Assembly: GCF_032452875.1 (NCBI RefSeq) | Contig: NC_083896.1 | Location: forward strand, 3,286,001-3,350,000 | Source of the DNA: Bos javanicus | Taxonomy: Eukaryota; Chordata; Mammalia; Artiodactyla; Bovidae | DNA length: 64,000 nucleotides | Reading direction: 5' to 3' | Shown here: piece by piece, positions 63,966-64,000 of the stretch | How the letters are laid out: the number at the start of each line of letters is the position of its first letter | Numbering within the stretch: the first letter of the stretch is position 1 | The notes under the pieces: generated by a model | What the model was told of the DNA's origin: nothing | Database searches by the model: none | What the model saw: the letters and a program-made list of their open reading frames with translations, nothing else | Position numbers and translations under genes: made by a program

Positions 63966-64000
63966 GGGCTTCCCTTGTGGCTCAGCTGGTAAAGAATCCA
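63966..64000 (+). mobile_element. Bov-tA SINE, cut by window edge
   Basis: GGGCTTCCCTTGTGGCTCAG followed by CTGGTAAAGAATCC is the Bov-tA head with an intact A box. The rest lies beyond the window. Confidence 0.9.

Overview
The window is nuclear DNA from a ruminant, most likely a bovid (cattle, sheep or goat group). The evidence is the density of three families found together only in ruminants: the RTE-type LINE BovB, the tRNA-derived SINE Bov-tA, and the dimeric SINE Bov-A2. Older mammalian repeats (MIR, ancient L1, MaLR/MLT1-type LTR pieces, hAT-like and mariner-like fragments) and two CHR-type SINEs common to cetartiodactyls fill much of the rest. There are no operons, ribosome binding sites, CRISPR arrays, rRNA genes or functional tRNA genes. 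All family names are from memory of consensus sequences, not from a database search.

The window reads as intronic or intergenic DNA. The only host protein-coding candidate is one exon on the minus strand (3299 to 3068): 77 codons with a strong GTAAGT donor and one possible acceptor. I do not recognise the protein. Bov-tA elements are strongly biased to the plus strand (18 of 21). That would fit the window lying inside a minus-strand transcription unit, but does not prove it.

Layout: 1-5.7 kb, single-copy DNA with the candidate exon, a MIR split by younger insertions, and two Bov-tA. 5.7-12.9 kb, a mariner miniature element, a CHR SINE split by a Bov-tA, an A/T block between direct repeats, single-copy DNA, and L1 3'-end pieces carrying nested SINEs. 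12.9-16.8 kb, an inverted L1 invaded by two BovB copies and a Bov-A2, ending in a 354 bp palindrome. 16.8-24 kb, mostly single-copy DNA with a CpG-rich patch, plus SINEs and an MLT1-like LTR. 24.1-28.4 kb, two more BovB copies; the second lies inside a tandem duplication that also copied a Bov-tA. 28.4-39.6 kb, SINEs, L1 ends and single-copy DNA. 39.6-42.8 kb, an L1 whose short TA run has grown into about 2 kb of almost pure A/T. 43.3-50.3 kb, two ancient L1 copies with nested younger elements. 50.3-64 kb, LTR-like remnants (one with an inverted duplication), many SINEs, a younger L1 end and a last BovB.

How the elements relate: the BovB reverse transcriptase is thought to mobilise Bov-tA and Bov-A2 as well, because all three share the same 3' end. 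That shared end is visible here: the same 20-base string ending in CACGACTGAG occurs in the BovB end near 45.7 kb and the Bov-tA end near 12.0 kb. No BovB copy here is intact. The best one (12951-14875) keeps its reverse transcriptase frame open except for a single stop codon.
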